Shown here: one piece after another, positions 1 to 7,121 of the stretch
How the letters are laid out: each line of letters begins with the position of its first letter
How positions within the stretch are numbered: position 1 is the first letter of the stretch
DNA from: CALFER01 sp964472395
GTDB lineage: Bacteria > CSSED10-310 > CALFER01
Reading direction: 5' to 3'
Assembly (NCBI GenBank): GCA_964472395.1
Contig: CAYYMM010000103.1
Span: 1-16,349 of the forward strand
DNA length: 16,349 nt
Made by a program: the position numbers and the translations under genes
Notes under the pieces: generated by a model
Databases searched by the model: none
The model's input: only the letters and a program-made list of their open reading frames with translations
Told to the model about the DNA's origin: nothing

Positions 1-2
1 CA

Positions 3-49
3 TCCGGTCCGCAGTCGAATTACTCCGGAAGGAGTGTTTGCGGACCGGA
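3..49. other. nested inverted repeat downstream of the 438-aa gene
   Basis: An 11-base arm at 3-13 (TCCGGTCCGCA) is matched perfectly by 39-49, and inside it ACTCC (22-26) pairs with GGAGT (31-35) around a GGAA tetraloop. The two stems are separated by an asymmetric internal loop. It lies past the stop codon of the minus-strand 438-aa gene, so it may shape the 3' end of that transcript. No T-run is visible, since the window edge cuts the far side, so I do not call it an intrinsic terminator. Confidence 0.5.
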
Positions 50-135
50 AGAGCGGATCAGGTCAATCGATTACGAACCGCCGAGAGAAAATTCCGGGAC
101 ATCCTTGATCAAAGGCCTCAGGAAGCCTGATTCGA

Positions 136-1452
136 TCAGGGCTTCTGCGCACCTTTCCCGGCGAGCGCCCCGAACAGCCGGATGGCATCCTGCATCGGAT
201 ACCGGTTGCCCCACATCGTCACCTTGCTCGTGAGCGTCCCCTGTTTGGGCATCCCCATCACCTCACGCATGACGTTGGCAGGTGAATTCGGATCGAAATC
301 GGCCGTTTCACTGTAGCGTGCATTCAGGAAATTGCTGAAATATACCTCGTTCAGCGGCAGTTTCTGCACGACATCGGTATTCCCCTTGCAGCTCTGGAAC
401 CCGAGATCCGCGTTGATGTTCTCCATCTGGACGCGCTCCATCTTCCCCGCTGCCGACGTGCCGGGCTCGACATACAGTAGCGGCGCCTGCTTGTTCAGGA
501 AAATGATGTTGTTGTCCATTTTCAGCCACTCGTTCAGGTTCCCGCGTGTATGATCCACTCCCGTGAGCGCATTGCAGCCGATGATGTTGTCGTGAATGTC
601 GTACGATACCATCGTCATCACGCGCACTCCGTAACCCATATCGCCGAAATCCTTGGTCCGGCTCCAGGTGAACAGAATCGTGTTGCCCGCGATCTCGACA
701 TGACCGTCCTTCTCGATCGGTCCTTTGGGCCCTTTCTTCCCCCCGATGCCGAAGACCTCGATCGCCGCCATTTTATTGCCCGCGAAGACATTGTTCAGGA
801 TCCGGACATTGCCCTTCTTCATCCCGCCCTGGATACCGAAATGGCCGTTGAGAAACACGCAGTTGCGGATGATCAGATCCCCCTCGATCACGGCATTGAC
901 CTTGTTGGTGAAACACACCAGAGGCTCATCGACCGTGCTCGGTCCCTCCGCCGGCTTCTCGGTCTGCGCCAGGATGCGTCCGCCGATCCCCTCGATCACT
1001 GATTCTTTGGGCGAATAGGCGTTCTGTTCACCTCGATCGAAAACAAATCCATCGAGAATGAAGGAACTGCCGGCCGGAACATTCAGAATGCTGAGGAGGG
1101 GTTTTCGACCGCTTTCGCCGGATGCCCGTGAGGGGATCACAGTGGTCGCGAACTGGATAGGGTCGCGCGACGAGAAATCCGGGGCGTATCCGCCGAGCAG
1201 TTCGACGGGTTGAGGGGCTTCGAGATACCCTTTGTCGCGAAGGCCGGTGTAGTTACCCTGAGCGACATGGATCCGGTCGCCGGCCTGGCTGGCCTTCAGG
1301 GCGGATTCGAGATTTTTGAAGGGGGCTTCCTTTGTGCCCGGGTTTGCGTTATCGCCGCGATCTTTCGCCACATAGAGATCTCCGGCGAAGGTGCCCGGAA
1401 CGGCACTGACGGACAAAACGACGATGCACAACAGGGAAAACAGGCTCTTCAT
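136..1452 (-). CDS. secreted DUF1565-type right-handed beta-helix protein, 438 aa
   Basis: The N-terminus is a typical Sec signal peptide: Met-Lys-Ser, a hydrophobic run to about residue 20, and a probable cut after Thr-Phe-Ala near residue 23. The mature protein opens with a DUF1565-like signature at about residues 25-70 (LYVAKDRGDNANPGT, then APFKNLESAL, then AGDRIHVAQGNYTG), the entry strand of a right-handed parallel beta-helix. Residues about 180-320 carry repeated N-x-I/V-F/I turns (for example IIRNCVFLNGHFGI and ILNNVFAGNKMAAI) that fit stacked coils. No catalytic motif of pectate lyases or other polysaccharide lyases is evident. Unlike three neighbours it has no Gly-Trp-Ser-Glu tail, Thr-Pro linker or membrane anchor, so it is probably periplasmic or released. 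The start is supported by AAGGAGAG 6 nt upstream. It is the last of six co-directional genes, 90 bp after the 534-aa gene. Spot-counted GC (35/60 at 661-720) is higher than in the other beta-helix genes. Substrate unknown. Confidence 0.85.
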   Translation of the reverse strand: MKSLFSLLCIVVLSVSAVPGTFAGDLYVAKDRGDNANPGTKEAPFKNLESALKASQAGDRIHVAQGNYTGLRDKGYLEAPQPVELLGGYAPDFSSRDPIQFATTVIPSRASGESGRKPLLSILNVPAGSSFILDGFVFDRGEQNAYSPKESVIEGIGGRILAQTEKPAEGPSTVDEPLVCFTNKVNAVIEGDLIIRNCVFLNGHFGIQGGMKKGNVRILNNVFAGNKMAAIEVFGIGGKKGPKGPIEKDGHVEIAGNTILFTWSRTKDFGDMGYGVRVMTMVSYDIHDNIIGCNALTGVDHTRGNLNEWLKMDNNIIFLNKQAPLLYVEPGTSAAGKMERVQMENINADLGFQSCKGNTDVVQKLPLNEVYFSNFLNARYSETADFDPNSPANVMREVMGMPKQGTLTSKVTMWGNRYPMQDAIRLFGALAGKGAQKP

Positions 1453-1542
1453 ATCGGCTCTCCTTTCACGTTCGAGTTACTTTTAAAAATCAGGCAGCGA
1501 TTAGGATAACAGCGAATGAGAACCAATTTCAAGATGAACCGG

Positions 1543-3147
1543 CTACCGATGAGTTCTCTCCCTCATTACTGGTATCGGCTGCAGCCAGAACGGAATAGGG
1601 GGCATAGGATCGTTGAACGGAAGGAGCGTCCGGTCGTAGTGAAACCCCATATCGACATGGTCGAAATCCGCTTCAAAATCGGTGCCGGTTGTCAACTGAT
1701 CCATGCAGATCTCTCCCGCGGTGGACTCGAAGCAGACATCGGCAGAATAAGCATTCGGTGCTTCCAGACAGGGACTGTTTTCAGGCTGCCCCGCACGAAT
1801 CTGGCTCAGATAATAATCCCCTCGAGGTCCCTCGATGAACAACGGATCCAGGTCGATGTTTCCCTGGCCGGAGTAGCCCCCCTCCACATCGCTGAAGCGG
1901 ATCTCACAAGCCGACGTATTGATCGGGGGAGTGGAGTTGAAGTAGATGATCGAGTTATCGATCTGGGGAGCAGTTTGATCGGAGTAGATTGCACCGCCTT
2001 CATTGCCTGCGACATTGTCCGTCAGAGTGCAGTTCTTAATCTGAGCGGAAGTTGAGAAGAACCAATGGAAGCATCCACCATTCTGCCCGGCTGAATTCTG
2101 TGAAAAAAGGCAATTAGTGATCGATGCGTCATCGACATAGGAAAACCCGATCGCTCCGCCATTCTGCCCAGAGACATTGCTATTGAACACACAATGCGAC
2201 AGAGTGGCCAATTCCGAGTCTTTCCAGGAAATTCCAGCACCGTAATCGTCACATTCATTGTACCCGATCTCACAATCAGATAACTCCACACGATTGGTCG
2301 TAGAGAAATAGATCCCTCCTCCTTCTCCACCAGAGTAGTTATTCGAGATCACACAACTCACAATGTCCGAGTGACCAGTACCCCAGAAGTAGATTCCGCC
2401 CCCATTTTCATTCGCTGAGTTACGACACACGGTGCAGTTTGATATGGTTACAAATTGAGAACAATAATCCAGAATTCCCGCTCCTTGGATCATGCTTTGA
2501 TTCCCGGAAATTATCGTATCAGCAATAGAACAATCCATGCACTGGTCCAGCCTCAGCCCTCCTCCATGCTCTCCTGCGTTATTACCGGTGACACAACACT
2601 TGATCATGTTTACTCTGGATTCAACGAGGTACAAGCCACCTCCGCCATTGGCTGTATTGTTTTGGATCAAACAACGATCGAACAGCACGGATGGGGAACG
2701 ACAATCCTCAATGAAAATTGCTCCGCCGCCTGCTTGAGCGTGGTTGTTTTGGAATATACAATCGCGAACCGCCAGATTGCACCAGGAAGCGTGGAGTCCG
2801 CCTCCTTTGTATTGACTTCCGTTTTCAATCGTGATGCCCTGAAGAAGTATTTGGCGCGTACCGTTCCGAGCGAACAAAAAAGCATACGTGTTGCCCTCGC
2901 AATCGACCACGCAGTGACTCGGCCCGGTTTCGGACCTGATCGAGACCGCTCTATTATAGATAGAGATGCCCCGATTACCGTTACCCGAATACACACCATC
3001 GGCCAGCAGAACCGTGTCGCCGTCAAGGGCGACGTCGACTGCGGCCTGAATCGTCGGATACTCCGTTGGAACACGCAAGAAAGTCGCGTCTGCAGAAAAG
3101 CTGCCGAACACTGAAAGTGAAATCAATAAACAGATTTGTATCTTCAT
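1543..3147 (-). CDS. secreted Pmp-like beta-helix repeat protein, 534 aa
   Basis: A signal peptide covers residues 1 to about 21 (MKIQICLLISLSVFGSFSADA). The entry motif VPTEYPTIQAAVD...GDTVLLADGVYSGNGNRG follows at about 26-62 and is shared with the 508- and 587-aa neighbours. Residues about 110-400 are a run of some 10-12 coils with chlamydial polymorphic-membrane-protein-style repeats, GGGI/GGAI followed by N-N/N-S-x-A. Many inward-facing Cys occur as NCTV or DCIF. The last coil gives way to a cap (about 435-510) ending in VDMGFHY, which closely matches the end of the 1781-aa protein's fifth module (VDMGYHY) rather than the VDMGAYEF cap of the 508- and 587-aa proteins. The last ~20 residues are Pro-rich, with no transmembrane segment, autotransporter barrel or Gly-Trp-Ser-Glu domain, so how it is held at the surface is unclear. 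The start has CAGGAG 7-8 nt upstream. Probably an adhesin or structural surface protein; ligand unknown. Confidence 0.88.
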   Translation of the reverse strand: MKIQICLLISLSVFGSFSADATFLRVPTEYPTIQAAVDVALDGDTVLLADGVYSGNGNRGISIYNRAVSIRSETGPSHCVVDCEGNTYAFLFARNGTRQILLQGITIENGSQYKGGGLHASWCNLAVRDCIFQNNHAQAGGGAIFIEDCRSPSVLFDRCLIQNNTANGGGGLYLVESRVNMIKCCVTGNNAGEHGGGLRLDQCMDCSIADTIISGNQSMIQGAGILDYCSQFVTISNCTVCRNSANENGGGIYFWGTGHSDIVSCVISNNYSGGEGGGIYFSTTNRVELSDCEIGYNECDDYGAGISWKDSELATLSHCVFNSNVSGQNGGAIGFSYVDDASITNCLFSQNSAGQNGGCFHWFFSTSAQIKNCTLTDNVAGNEGGAIYSDQTAPQIDNSIIYFNSTPPINTSACEIRFSDVEGGYSGQGNIDLDPLFIEGPRGDYYLSQIRAGQPENSPCLEAPNAYSADVCFESTAGEICMDQLTTGTDFEADFDHVDMGFHYDRTLLPFNDPMPPIPFWLQPIPVMRERTHR

Positions 3148-3232
3148 CGCTGGAACTCCTGTTGAAGGTCGGCCCTGACACCTGTAACCTGTTATAAAGG
3201 AGTCCGGATCGGATCCATTTCGTGCTCACACC

Positions 3233-4759
3233 TTACTCACTCCATCCGAAATCGAACATACCGATCCCACTGACTGCCTCATCCATTTCGGGATTGACCA
3301 ACGCCGCATACCATGTGATTCCGGATGTCGATCCGATATCGGAAGGCCAAGTGAAATCCGGAATGATCTGAATCTCGGTCAAACCGGGATTGCAGTTGAT
3401 GGAATAGTAATCGATCATGTTGTAGCTCGGTGCGCAATAAAACGTCCCCCAGATATCCATGACAGCGAAGAATTTGTATTCATCGCAGGCATAGTCGTAT
3501 GGATTCCAGATGAACGCATTACACCCTGCGCGATCACCGGGCTGAAACGAGTGAGATGGCATTGTGATGTAGGCCATCGTGACATTCGGCCAGGAGAATT
3601 CATAAGCACCCATGTCCACACCGATACCGCTCGGACGAGGGTTTCCATCCAGATCGGATGCGGGAGATCCTTCGGGAGTTCCGGAATCGATGCATGGGGA
3701 TCCGGGTAACAGGTGGAAATCAGGTGGACAGTGTCTCGAGAACACCGGATCAACATCGAGATTGCCCCTGCCAGGGTCACCACCCTGGATATTGGAGTAG
3801 ATGATACTCATCTGATTACGGTCGTTGAATTGTGAAGGGGAGTTTAACCGGACAATTGAGTTTGCTATCGAGACTGTCGAGACCGATGTCCATATCGCCC
3901 CGCCTTCCAATGAACCTGTATTCATTGCAAGGGTACAGTTCATCAGATAAGGGAATGAATCTATGCAATAAATACCACCTCCGCGAGAAGCCTTGTTCTG
4001 GACGACGATGCAGTTGGTGAGATGTGGCGATGATCCCAGAAACCCGATCGCTCCTCCGCCGTCTCCGGCTCTGTTTTCCGTGAAAACACAGTCTGCTATG
4101 ATCGCATCCGAGTAATCACAGGCAATGCCTCCGCCGCGATTTGCGGCAATACCGAATGTGCTGTTCGCTGAAAAATTGCAATTCCTGAACATGGGTGTTG
4201 AGTGCCGGCAGAAAACAGCACCCCCGAAGGCGGCCAGAGCTCTTTCCGATCTGTTTGCATAGAATGTGCAGTTCAGGATTAACGAGGACGAGTTTTCGAA
4301 ATAAATGGCTCCGCCGCCGGTCACCAACCCGATCGTCTGGTTCGATGTGAATGTACAATCAATGATCGTTGGCGACGCATGATGGCAGGATATCGCACCG
4401 CCTTCGTCATCGGAGGATCCGTTCCTGATTGTGAAACCCATGATGACCGAATTCTCGTCCTCTCCATTGCAGAAACAAAACCCACGATGAGGATCGAAAT
4501 GACTACTCTGACAATCGATGATGCATGAATCGGGTCCCGCCGTCGACTTCACGACAATCGGCTTGCCGGAAAAATCGATATCCCGATTGCCATCCCCCGT
4601 GTAGATACCATCTGCAACCTGCACGATATCTCCGGGTGCCGCGGCATCGATACCGGCCTGGATCGTGGGGTGTTCCGAGGGTACGTGCAGCACGGCAGCG
4701 ATTGCGGGCCAACCCGGCATGGCAAGGACGGTTAAGCAAAGACAGAATTGGATTTTCAT
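3233..4759 (-). CDS. secreted beta-helix protein with C-terminal GWSE domain, 508 aa
   Basis: Signal peptide residues 1 to about 22 (cut after AIA). The entry motif VPSEHPTIQAGIDAA...GDIVQVADGIYTGDGNRDIDF lies at about 25-65. Pmp-like coils (GGAI, GGGI, DCTF, NCTF, N-x-A) run from about 105 to 320. A closing cap at about 345-392 contains PGSPCIDSG and DLDGNPRP...VDMGAYEF, a very common end of bacterial beta-helix proteins. Residues 400-508 (nt 3236-3562) are a separate domain that starts MPSHSFQPGD and ends FDFGWSE at the stop codon. The same domain ends the kelch protein next door and the 587-aa protein. The N-terminal half is clearly paralogous to the 587-aa gene even at nucleotide level around the GDGNRDIDF region. 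AGGAGG lies 8 nt before the start. It sits 89 bp after the kelch gene and 85 bp before the 534-aa gene. Likely exported and displayed; no enzymatic residues are recognisable. Confidence 0.9.
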   Translation of the reverse strand: MKIQFCLCLTVLAMPGWPAIAAVLHVPSEHPTIQAGIDAAAPGDIVQVADGIYTGDGNRDIDFSGKPIVVKSTAGPDSCIIDCQSSHFDPHRGFCFCNGEDENSVIMGFTIRNGSSDDEGGAISCHHASPTIIDCTFTSNQTIGLVTGGGAIYFENSSSLILNCTFYANRSERALAAFGGAVFCRHSTPMFRNCNFSANSTFGIAANRGGGIACDYSDAIIADCVFTENRAGDGGGAIGFLGSSPHLTNCIVVQNKASRGGGIYCIDSFPYLMNCTLAMNTGSLEGGAIWTSVSTVSIANSIVRLNSPSQFNDRNQMSIIYSNIQGGDPGRGNLDVDPVFSRHCPPDFHLLPGSPCIDSGTPEGSPASDLDGNPRPSGIGVDMGAYEFSWPNVTMAYITMPSHSFQPGDRAGCNAFIWNPYDYACDEYKFFAVMDIWGTFYCAPSYNMIDYYSINCNPGLTEIQIIPDFTWPSDIGSTSGITWYAALVNPEMDEAVSGIGMFDFGWSE

Positions 4760-4848
4760 TCCGTAAGCCTCCTGAGCGGGAACAGCCGAAGAATCGAAGC
4801 ACCTGTAAATCTAATGGTTCCGGTTTCGACGGCTTTCGCGCAGGAAAC

Positions 4849-6330
4849 TTACTCACTCCATCCGAAAATCCAACTGTCCATTTTCCCGACAACTCGTGTC
4901 ATGCCCGGATCGGTCAATGCCGCATGAAACACGATCCCCGAACTCCTTCCGACACCGGAAGGCCAGATGAAACCGGAAAAAACCACAATCTCGGTTTCGC
5001 CTGCTGGAAACGATCCATATTGATCCAGATAGTGATCGAAATCGGAGAAGGATGGCGCAAAATAATACTGTCCGAAGACATCCAGGATAACGAACAGCGG
5101 GAGTCCTCTCAACTCCTCAGCGGTGGCATTGCAGACCGTCACGCGGCATGTGCACACGTCGCCGGGATAAAACACATGACTCGACATCGCCAGGCTGACA
5201 CCTGTCGTCTCGCAACCCGATGGTGTCGGTGTTGCTGTGGAGGGATGGGATGCGGCAGGGGTCGGAGTCGGGGTTCGGGATGGCATCGGGGTGGAAGTCC
5301 GGGCAGGCGTGGGAGTCGGTGTCTGTTCCGCAACAAAATCGTATTTATAGAATCGATTCCCGCCTCCATCGTCACCCGGCGTGAGGCCCTGCCAATAATA
5401 GATGTGATTCTGAGCGTATCCCAGGCGACATCCGTTGAAGTAACCCTGGGGATTCGGCAGATCCGCCAGACGGATCCACACATCCTCCCCGATTGAATAG
5501 CGATAGAATTCATATCCCGGATCCTCGTAGCAACTCCCGCCTCCCAATGCATAAATAAAATCGGAATACTCGGGCATCCAGGACCCGATCCACAGCAGCG
5601 AACCGCCGTCCCCCACGCCGCCTGCGTCCGGAATATCGGCCATGTCGGACCAGGTCTCTTCCGGAATGCGATATCTCCAGAAATCCCTCAGCGGGGACGT
5701 TTCATAGTACTCGCCCCTCAGCGCAAACAGGTCAGTGCCGCCGGTCCATACGAGCGAACAGCCGTCATCGACCCGATCGGGCGGATCCGGCAGGTCCATC
5801 CATTCGTCAGATTCCGGATTGTAGGTGGCGAATCGCATGCCGTGCGCATCATTTGAGCTGCCCATGATGGCATAAATTGTCTGGTCGAACCCCGACCAGA
5901 TGATCGCATCGCCCGCTCCCTGGGGTGAGGGGGAATCGGTCCGTCGCGACCAGAGATTGTCCGAGAGTGAATAGCGGTAGAATTCCCGCCTATCGGGGTC
6001 CGAGTATCGTGCTCCGGCCAAGACGTAGAGATTTTCATCGGTGTCCCAGGCGACGGCCGTGCCGTTCCGGAAAACGCCTGTGGGCAATCCCGCAACGGAC
6101 AGGTTCGTCCATGCATTGGACATGGGATTGTATCGCCAGAACACGGCGTCGGTGGTCGCGTTGTCACATTTGATGATGTAGATGTAGTCGCCGTTTCCGA
6201 TCACGGCTTCGCCGTATCCGCCGGTTTCCGGAGACGATTGTTTTTCGGTCCAGGCATCCGCGGATGCCGTTGCCGCGGACAGAGCCATGCAGTACAGCAC
6301 AGCCAGTGCGTTTTTCAGGATGAAATTCAT
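4849..6330 (-). CDS. secreted kelch-type beta-propeller protein with C-terminal GWSE domain, 493 aa
   Basis: Signal peptide residues 1 to about 24 (cut near ASA-DA). Residues about 25-334 form a kelch/galactose-oxidase-like propeller. Five blades carry the hallmark Y-x6-W pair (RYNPMSNAW, RYSLSDNLW, TYNPESDEW, RYRIPEETW, RYSIGEDVW), each preceded by a G-G or G-x-L-V-W strand with I-Y-A/L. A sixth blade ends in KYDF without the Trp. A Thr-Pro-rich linker fills about 335-371. The GWSE domain fills 382-493 (nt 4852-5187), starting MSSHVFYPGD and ending WIFGWSE. Kelch propellers usually bind protein or glycan; no copper-ligand set of galactose oxidase is apparent. A GAGGGGGG tract some 10 nt upstream is a loose ribosome site, and a moderate promoter lies at 6363-6391. 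This non-helix scaffold with the same C-terminal domain is the key comparison in the cluster. Confidence 0.88.
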   Translation of the reverse strand: MNFILKNALAVLYCMALSAATASADAWTEKQSSPETGGYGEAVIGNGDYIYIIKCDNATTDAVFWRYNPMSNAWTNLSVAGLPTGVFRNGTAVAWDTDENLYVLAGARYSDPDRREFYRYSLSDNLWSRRTDSPSPQGAGDAIIWSGFDQTIYAIMGSSNDAHGMRFATYNPESDEWMDLPDPPDRVDDGCSLVWTGGTDLFALRGEYYETSPLRDFWRYRIPEETWSDMADIPDAGGVGDGGSLLWIGSWMPEYSDFIYALGGGSCYEDPGYEFYRYSIGEDVWIRLADLPNPQGYFNGCRLGYAQNHIYYWQGLTPGDDGGGNRFYKYDFVAEQTPTPTPARTSTPMPSRTPTPTPAASHPSTATPTPSGCETTGVSLAMSSHVFYPGDVCTCRVTVCNATAEELRGLPLFVILDVFGQYYFAPSFSDFDHYLDQYGSFPAGETEIVVFSGFIWPSGVGRSSGIVFHAALTDPGMTRVVGKMDSWIFGWSE

Positions 6331-6362
6331 CTTATCGTGCCCCCCTCAGGCCACCCTGCACA

Positions 6363-6391
6363 AGTGTATCTCAAAGAGGGGTGAGCATCAA
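6363..6391 (-). promoter_or_regulatory. candidate sigma70 promoter for the kelch gene
   Basis: On the minus strand a -35 TTGATG (plus 6386-6391) and a -10 TACACT (plus 6363-6368) are separated by 17 nt, each matching consensus at 4 of 6 positions. It ends about 32 nt before the kelch start codon and directly abuts the large hairpin at 6392-6430, which would separate it from the upstream 182-aa gene. Moderate match only. Confidence 0.35.
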
Positions 6392-6430
6392 GCGGGATCA
6401 CCGACCAACACACCCTCATCGGTTTCCCGC
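6392..6430. other. strong two-part hairpin between the 182-aa and kelch genes
   Basis: GCGGGA (6392-6397) pairs with TCCCGC (6425-6430). Inside it ACCGA (6400-6404) pairs with TCGGT (6419-6423), leaving a 14-nt loop and a small bulge. It lies 3' of the minus-strand 182-aa gene and immediately upstream of the candidate kelch promoter. It may act as a transcript 3' end or insulator, but no T-run follows on either strand. A second, smaller stem, ACCTGA/TCAGGT (6441-6459), lies beside it. Confidence 0.4.
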
Positions 6431-6500
6431 AGTTGAAACGACCTGACTTGCATTCAGGTATTGTCTGGCATTCTCAATTTACTCTTTTTAACATCCGGCA

Positions 6501-7049
6501 TCACGAATCGGGTATGAAACTTATTGCGAAGGTGCAGTGTTTGTCGCCCTGGATGATTGAGCTCAGCAGCGTCACTTCCACTTGTTTTCTCAGTACGGTC
6601 TCAAAGAGATGCTTGAACCAGCCGCATGAACAGTGACAGTATGTGGATGAAAAGGGCAGTTTTGAGTGACTGACAGAGCCGCAGTAACAGCGATTGTATG
6701 TTGCGAAAATGATATCGCCCGATCTGCTTAACTGCCCGCCGCCAATATGGGATTTATTCAGACTGATCAGAAAGCTGTCCAGGTCCTCTTCCTGTTGCCA
6801 TAAACGTCTTGCCTTTTCCAGAATGCTTGCACCGATGCAATGACGGCCGCACGACTCCATGATCTCACGTCGTTTACTCTCGTCAAGACTTCGATCCAGC
6901 ACACTCATCATGTCGAAAATACAATGAGCCTTCTGTTTGGGAGTGGTCAATTCAATGTAAGAAGAACACGTCCGCAGCAACTCATCTCTGACAGAAGTCG
7001 GCTGCAGATGCTCGACATTTTTTTGGAAGATTTTTGCTTTAAATGGCAT
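6501..7049 (-). CDS. cysteine-rich cytoplasmic protein, DUF6144 / thiazoline-hydrolase-like, 182 aa
   Basis: The reading frame can begin at 7070 (189 aa), but only the Met at 7049 has a ribosome site (AGAGAGGG, about 5 nt upstream), so I start there. There is no signal peptide or membrane segment; it is the only apparently cytoplasmic product in the left cluster. Conserved-looking cysteine motifs are CGRHC (residues 67-71), CYCGS (121-125), CHCSCGW (138-144) and GDKHC (168-172), with HIGGG at 101-105. The first half is helical, and the C-terminal half ends in a beta-rich segment with V-E-V-T-L-L...I-I-Q-G-D. From memory this arrangement resembles DUF6144 and the fold related to L-2-amino-thiazoline-4-carboxylic acid hydrolases / 4-vinyl-reductase-like domains. 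That assignment is tentative and no reaction should be assumed. The Cys clusters could bind a metal. It lies 72 bp after the 587-aa gene and 170 bp before the kelch gene. Confidence 0.75.
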   Translation of the reverse strand: MPFKAKIFQKNVEHLQPTSVRDELLRTCSSYIELTTPKQKAHCIFDMMSVLDRSLDESKRREIMESCGRHCIGASILEKARRLWQQEEDLDSFLISLNKSHIGGGQLSRSGDIIFATYNRCYCGSVSHSKLPFSSTYCHCSCGWFKHLFETVLRKQVEVTLLSSIIQGDKHCTFAISFIPDS

Positions 7050-7121
7050 TGCATCCCTCTCTTGAATCATGTTTCGAGCTTCGCACCTTTTGTTATCTCG
7101 AAAACTCAGCCATTTTTGAAA

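Noticed and set aside
2455..3114. 219-codon plus-strand frame opposite the 534-aa gene
   Set aside because: Antisense shadow of a clear beta-helix gene, without signal, domain or ribosome site.
4525..5496. 323-codon plus-strand frame spanning two minus-strand genes
   Set aside because: Arg/Gly-rich low-complexity translation, antisense to the kelch C-terminus and 508-aa N-terminus, both well supported.
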